Positions 60,675-64,000 of a DNA stretch of 64,000 nucleotides are shown one piece after another (the first letter of the stretch is position 1; each line of letters begins with the position of its first letter). The translations under genes and the position numbers were made by a program. The notes beneath the pieces are model-generated. The model ran no database searches and was not told where the DNA came from. It saw only the letters and a program-made list of their open reading frames with translations. Source of the DNA: Bacillus mycoides. GTDB taxonomy: Bacteria > Bacillota > Bacilli > Bacillales > Bacillaceae_G. Location of the stretch: positions 124,001 through 188,000 of the forward strand of contig NZ_LXLV01000070.1 in NCBI RefSeq assembly GCF_001757995.1, in the 5' to 3' direction.

Positions 60675-61703
60675 TTAAAGGGTAATACCCTTTGTTAATT
60701 GTTTTGCTGCACCTTCATCTGTAATTAGAATTGAAGTGTGCCCTTGCTTTATTACAGCCTGTATTGCTTTTGCTTTTGAAGAACCTCCAGCGACTGCGAC
60801 AACGTGAGATACATGTTGTAAATCTTCAAGTTGCATACCAACTGTTCTTACTTTATGAACAACATTTCCTTGTTCATTAAAGTAGTAACCGAAAGCTTCG
60901 CCAACTGCTTCGCTTGCCTGAATCTTTAACCAATCTGCTTCTGAAGTATTTCTGCGACGTGCCATTGTTAACGCATCACCAATTCCATGAATGACGATAT
61001 TGGAAGATCGAATCAACTCAAGAACTTCTTTCACGGAGGGCTCTGTTACAATAGACGCATATGCTTCGCTACTAACGTGATCTGGAACATACAATAAGCG
61101 ATAATTACTCATCGTATTTTGTGCCATTTTGGCGCAAATGGTATTGGCTTCTAACTCGACACCTTCTCCAATTCCACCACGTGCTGGGACAAATAGCATA
61201 TGTAAATCTTTGCAATCAAGTTGCATCATGTCCGCAGCAGCAGCTAGCGTAGTTCCTCCAGCCACAGCAACGATATTATTCACTGTCAGACGGTCTTTTA
61301 TACAAGTCACACAAGCACGGCCCATCTCCAGTTTGACCCAAGGTGATTCATCACTATCACCAGGGACAACGAAAACTTCATCCAAGTCTAATGTTTCCTT
61401 AAGTTGTTTTTCTAAAACCTTTAACCCGGAAATTTCTTTCATAAAGTCTTCCAAAGCAAGAACTAAAGCTGTTCCTTCTTCTGTCAAAGTCATTCCAGAA
61501 GAAGCGACGTGAACTAAGTTTTGTTCTTTCAAAACTTGAACTTCACTTCGCAATACTCGTTCTGTCATACCGAGACTTGCAGATAAGTTTCTTCTTCCAA
61601 TCGGCTGCATAAGCCTAATGTACTGAAGCACTTGCATTCTCGTTTGCATAACAGGTAGCAGATCAGGTAATAATTTTTTTGTGTTCTGAATCCATGAGCG
61701 CAT
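60675..61703 (-). CDS. cggR: Central glycolytic genes regulator CggR
   Basis: 342 residues, SorC/DeoR family. N-terminal HTH (about 30-75: RMQVLQYIRLMQPIGRRNLSASLGMTERVLRSEVQVLKEQ), then a sugar-binding effector domain with VAVAGGTTLAAAADMM and VVAVAGGSSKAKAIQAV. It represses its own operon, and fructose 1,6-bisphosphate relieves this. ATG 61703 lies after GTGAGGAGAAAAGAT. An operator with two CGGGAC/TGTC-like repeats lies 39 bp upstream. 26 bp separate it from gapA. Confidence 0.95.
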   Translation of the reverse strand: MRSWIQNTKKLLPDLLPVMQTRMQVLQYIRLMQPIGRRNLSASLGMTERVLRSEVQVLKEQNLVHVASSGMTLTEEGTALVLALEDFMKEISGLKVLEKQLKETLDLDEVFVVPGDSDESPWVKLEMGRACVTCIKDRLTVNNIVAVAGGTTLAAAADMMQLDCKDLHMLFVPARGGIGEGVELEANTICAKMAQNTMSNYRLLYVPDHVSSEAYASIVTEPSVKEVLELIRSSNIVIHGIGDALTMARRRNTSEADWLKIQASEAVGEAFGYYFNEQGNVVHKVRTVGMQLEDLQHVSHVVAVAGGSSKAKAIQAVIKQGHTSILITDEGAAKQLTKGITL

Positions 61704-61741
61704 ATCTTTTCTCCTCACTACATTGGTTCATTTTCCCTCTT

Positions 61742-61778
61742 GGTCACTTTATGTCCCATAGTGACATTTTGTGTCCCA
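61742..61778 (-). promoter_or_regulatory. CggR operator
   Basis: On the minus strand the site reads TGGGAC-N6-TGTC-N4-TGGGAC-N6-TGACC, the same double-repeat geometry as the B. subtilis CggR operator (CGGGAC-N6-TGTC-N4-CGGGAC-N6-TGTCC). It lies downstream of the promoter and would act as a roadblock or by blocking initiation. Confidence 0.85.
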
Positions 61779-61813
61779 CTTAGGTTAAAAAAATAATCCC
61801 TGCTACGTGTATT

Positions 61814-61842
61814 ATTGTAACAGGAGATAGAAACTTATTCAA
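61814..61842 (-). promoter_or_regulatory. SigA promoter of the cggR operon
   Basis: Minus-strand TTGAAT (61842-61837) and TACAAT (61819-61814) are separated by 17 bp, ahead of the CggR operator. The -35 box overlaps the stop end of the glutaredoxin-like gene. Confidence 0.65.
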
Positions 61843-62084
61843 CTCTTAACTGCATTGTTTATATAGTTTATTATGACACCTTTGTGAATGTTACCATATT
61901 CTACCTGTTTCCCGCCTATTTCTACAACTGGAATCATTAAATGATATTTTTCTAAAAGGTCATTATCTTCATATATATCTATTTCCTCAATTTGAAAAGA
62001 ATATTCACATTGTACTTCCTTTAAAACTTGTTTCGCCTTCACGCAAAGGCCACAATCTTTTTTTGTATATAGTACAACTTTCAT
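61839..62084 (-). CDS. Glutaredoxin-like thiol protein
   Basis: 81 residues, thioredoxin fold of the short glutaredoxin (DUF836/NrdH-like) type: VVLYTKKDCGLCVKAKQVL with a CGLC redox centre (about 9-12), a cis-Pro in LMIPVVEIGGKQV (about 50-62). It likely acts in thiol-disulfide exchange. It follows rpoN with the stop and start nearly touching; ATG 62084 is preferred because GGATAGGTG is the ribosome site for it. Confidence 0.8.
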   Translation of the reverse strand: MKVVLYTKKDCGLCVKAKQVLKEVQCEYSFQIEEIDIYEDNDLLEKYHLMIPVVEIGGKQVEYGNIHKGVIINYINNAVKS

Positions 62085-62093
62085 CTTCTTCAC

Positions 62094-63401
62094 CTATCCA
62101 ATTGTTTTTCTTAGAGACGAAGCAGGAATATGCATTTGTTCTCTATATTTCGCAACCGTTCTGCGAGAAATAACGATTTCATGCTCTTCTTCTAATAATT
62201 TTGAAATCTTTTGATCCGAAAGTGGCTTTTTCTTATTTTCTGCTCCAACAAGCGTTTGAATGAATTGTTTCACACGCTTTGTAGAAACCGCCTCATCTTC
62301 CGTCGTAGAAATAGAATTACTAAAGAACGATTTCATCTCAAATAAACCGTGCGGCGTTTGCACGTATTTATTACGCGTTGCACGACTAATTGTAGACTCA
62401 TGCACACCTAACTCTTCCGCCACCTCTTTTAAAGCAAGTGGTTTTAAATACTCTGGACCTCTCCAGAAGAAATCACTTTGCTTTTCCATTATAATACCCA
62501 TCACTTGCAGGAGCGTTTGCTTTCTCTGCTTCAAACTGCGCATAATCCATTGCACATGTTGATACTTTTCAGATACATATGAAGCAACTTCACTTTCACT
62601 ATTATTTAGAAGCGCACTATACTCAGAGTGAATCTCAATTCTCGGCATATTCCGTTCGTTCATTTGTAAAACGAGACGATCACCATCTTTTTTCACCGCC
62701 ATATCAGGCACGATATAAAGTGGTTTATCAGAAGAAAATGCAAGACCTGGTTTCGGCTGTAATGATGTAATACAGTTCACCGCATCTTGTAATTCTTCAT
62801 TACTACATTTCAACACTTGAACGAGCTTTCGCCAATCTTTCTTAACGAAATAAGCAAAGTGCTCCTCTACAACCTCTTCCGCTAATCCGTTACGCCTTTG
62901 TAAGCGCTTCAATTGTAAAGTTAGACATTCCTGAATATCACGTGCTCCTACCCCTGCTGGCTCGAGTGATTGGACAAGCTCTACAGAGCGGTCGACTACA
63001 TGAAGCGATACGGGAATGAGCTCTGATAACTCTTCATTCGTTTCTTGTAAATAGCCATTTCCATCCATATTCATAATAATGAAAGAAGCTGCTTTTCGCT
63101 CTTCTTCATCTATTTTATAATACTGTAGTTGATTTAATAAATGTTGCTGAATCGTTGTAGAATCCACACTGTAGATTTCCATTTGATTATCGACTTGTTT
63201 GCCGGTACTTTTACTTGTGTTAGAGCTCTTTTTCTTCTCCCTCTCAAAACCACCTAACTCAATAAGGGGATTCTCTAACGATTGCTCATACAAAAACTCC
63301 GATAATTCTTGTACATTATACTGGAGCATTGTAATCGCTTGCCTTAACTCTTGTGTCATTGCCAAACGTAAGCTTTGTTCTTGTAAAAGACTTGCCTTCA
63401 A
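62094..63401 (-). CDS. rpoN: RNA polymerase sigma-54 factor (SigL/RpoN)
   Basis: 435 residues, matching B. subtilis SigL. Region I is the Gln/Leu-rich N-terminus (LLQEQSLRLAMTQELRQAITMLQYNVQELSEFL), the core-binding region covers about 100-300, an HTH lies at LKEVAEELGVHESTISRATRNK, and the RpoN box is VISRRTVAKYREQMHIPAS. It directs activator-dependent transcription (for example bkd, roc and lev-type operons). TTG start at 63401 with GGGGGAG six bases ahead; the frame extends upstream without a ribosome site. Confidence 0.95.
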   Translation of the reverse strand: MKASLLQEQSLRLAMTQELRQAITMLQYNVQELSEFLYEQSLENPLIELGGFEREKKKSSNTSKSTGKQVDNQMEIYSVDSTTIQQHLLNQLQYYKIDEEERKAASFIIMNMDGNGYLQETNEELSELIPVSLHVVDRSVELVQSLEPAGVGARDIQECLTLQLKRLQRRNGLAEEVVEEHFAYFVKKDWRKLVQVLKCSNEELQDAVNCITSLQPKPGLAFSSDKPLYIVPDMAVKKDGDRLVLQMNERNMPRIEIHSEYSALLNNSESEVASYVSEKYQHVQWIMRSLKQRKQTLLQVMGIIMEKQSDFFWRGPEYLKPLALKEVAEELGVHESTISRATRNKYVQTPHGLFEMKSFFSNSISTTEDEAVSTKRVKQFIQTLVGAENKKKPLSDQKISKLLEEEHEIVISRRTVAKYREQMHIPASSLRKTIG

Positions 63402-63618
63402 ACTAATCTCCCCCTTGTTTCTATTGTACAATAAGTTTGGTAAAAGGAGAATCCTATCGCAGACACCCATTCCAAAATATTATTAATTTATATGTATTAA
63501 TGAGATTCACATCTTACAACCGAAATTTGAATAATATTGAAAGAAAATAATAACGCGCAAAAATTATTACCACATACTAATAGTAAATCTTATAACCAGA
63601 TATAACAAGGGAGAAATA

Positions 63619-63659
63619 AAAAAAGGTCCTAACTTACAAATGTAAGTTAGGACCTTTTT
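63619..63659 (-). terminator. Terminator of tRNA-Arg
   Basis: AAAGGTCCTAACTTACA / TGTAAGTTAGGACCTTT is a long perfect hairpin with T runs, directly after the tRNA 3' end. The stretch 63402-63618 is AT-rich and holds no gene I can support; it must contain the rpoN promoter. Confidence 0.85.
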
Positions 63660-63660
63660 A

Positions 63661-63736
63661 CGCGCCCAGAGGGATTCGAACCCCCGGCAGACGTGGTACC
63701 GGAAACCACCGCTCTATCCGACTGAGCTATGGGCGC
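63661..63736 (-). tRNA. tRNA-Arg, anticodon CCG
   Basis: 76 nt. Acceptor stem GCGCCCA / TGGGCGC, D-arm AGCTCAGTCGGATAGAGC, anticodon stem GTGGT / ACCAC with loop TTCCGGT (anticodon CCG, decoding CGG), and T-arm GGGTTCGAATCCC. The discriminator is G and CCA is not encoded. Position near sigL recalls trnQ-Arg of B. subtilis. Confidence 0.95.
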
Positions 63737-63843
63737 ATGATTATAAAACACACTTCATTTTCTTCTCATAATAATAGCAATAAAAACCATTTAAATCAAC
63801 AAAAACTCTTTGATAGCACATTATATATACGCTTTTTTCTGCA

Positions 63844-63882
63844 TAAAAACGCCCCCTAATTTCTTCATTTAGGAGGCAATTC
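63844..63882 (-). terminator. Terminator of a gene beyond the window
   Basis: On the minus strand GCCTCCTAAATGAAG / TTAGGGGGC is followed by GTTTTTATG. It should end a leftward transcript that starts outside the window or the bcr1 region. Confidence 0.65.
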
Positions 63883-63894
63883 TTATCTGTCTTA

Positions 63895-64000
63895 TTTATC
63901 CCGCTATTTGTGGGCAGTAAGACTCCCACCTCAAAACTCAGCTGGAGCAAAGAAGTTAGTTGGGAGTCTTACTACCTGTAAACGCCTGATTGGTGAGGGC
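63895..64000 (-). repeat. bcr1-like repeat, copy E (cut by window end)
   Basis: Begins TTTATCCCGC and continues in reverse orientation with GTAAGACTCCCACC, CAAAACTCAGCTGGAGCAAAGAA and CCTGATTGGTGAGGGC, the mirror image of copy B. The distal half and second flanking repeat lie beyond 64000. Confidence 0.85.

Overview
The window is chromosome of a Bacillus cereus-group organism (B. cereus, thuringiensis or anthracis type). It is AT-rich and low-GC, with AGGAGG-type ribosome sites and TTG/GTG starts. It carries bcr1-like intergenic repeats flanked by ATAAA, a tmRNA with tag (A)GKQNNLSLAA, and the Firmicute hexa-operon cggR-gapA-pgk-tpiA-gpmI-eno next to secG, est, rnr, smpB and ssrA.

Left part (1-34,460) is ordinary core and accessory chromosome: a cut DedA gene; a K+/H+ antiporter set (khtS-like, khtT, khtU); two alanine/sodium symporters; a PerR-boxed Dps and a ferritin; two NupC nucleoside transporters with cre-like sites; an HxlR regulator with an MFS exporter and an aldo/keto reductase; yjlC-ndh; tyrS behind a tyrosine T-box; murB; a fluoride riboswitch with two crcB genes; speG; psiE; and a Fur-boxed petrobactin-type uptake operon (fatB-D-C-E).

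Centre (34,461-47,409) is a complete 12.9-kb Tn7-like transposon. Both ends can be placed to the base: TGT/ACA termini, a terminal binding-site motif 13 nt inside each end, and a 5-bp duplication TACAA on both sides. It encodes a TnsA-TnsB fusion, TnsC and two TniQ/TnsD-family proteins, and has no CRISPR or Cas genes. It sits immediately after the ssrA terminator, so the 3' end of the tmRNA gene is the probable target. Cargo is a Ser/Thr kinase-like protein and a five-gene operon: a class III nucleotide cyclase of Pycsar type, an E2-E1 fusion (Cap2-like), a JAB peptidase (Cap3-like), a three-helix membrane protein of the Pycsar effector type, and a DUF3307 membrane protein. This looks like a Pycsar anti-phage system equipped with the ubiquitin-like conjugation module known from type II CBASS, and it is the most interesting system in the window. 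A degenerate-looking second transposon end lies just outside the left end, suggesting an earlier related element at the same site.

Right part (47,410-64,000) is core: ssrA, smpB, rnr, est, secG, a CidA/LrgB pair, a nucleoside hydrolase, the glycolytic operon with its CggR operator, a glutaredoxin-like gene, rpoN (sigL), tRNA-Arg(CCG), and a bcr1 copy cut by the window end. All functions are read from sequence motifs and gene order; no database search was run.
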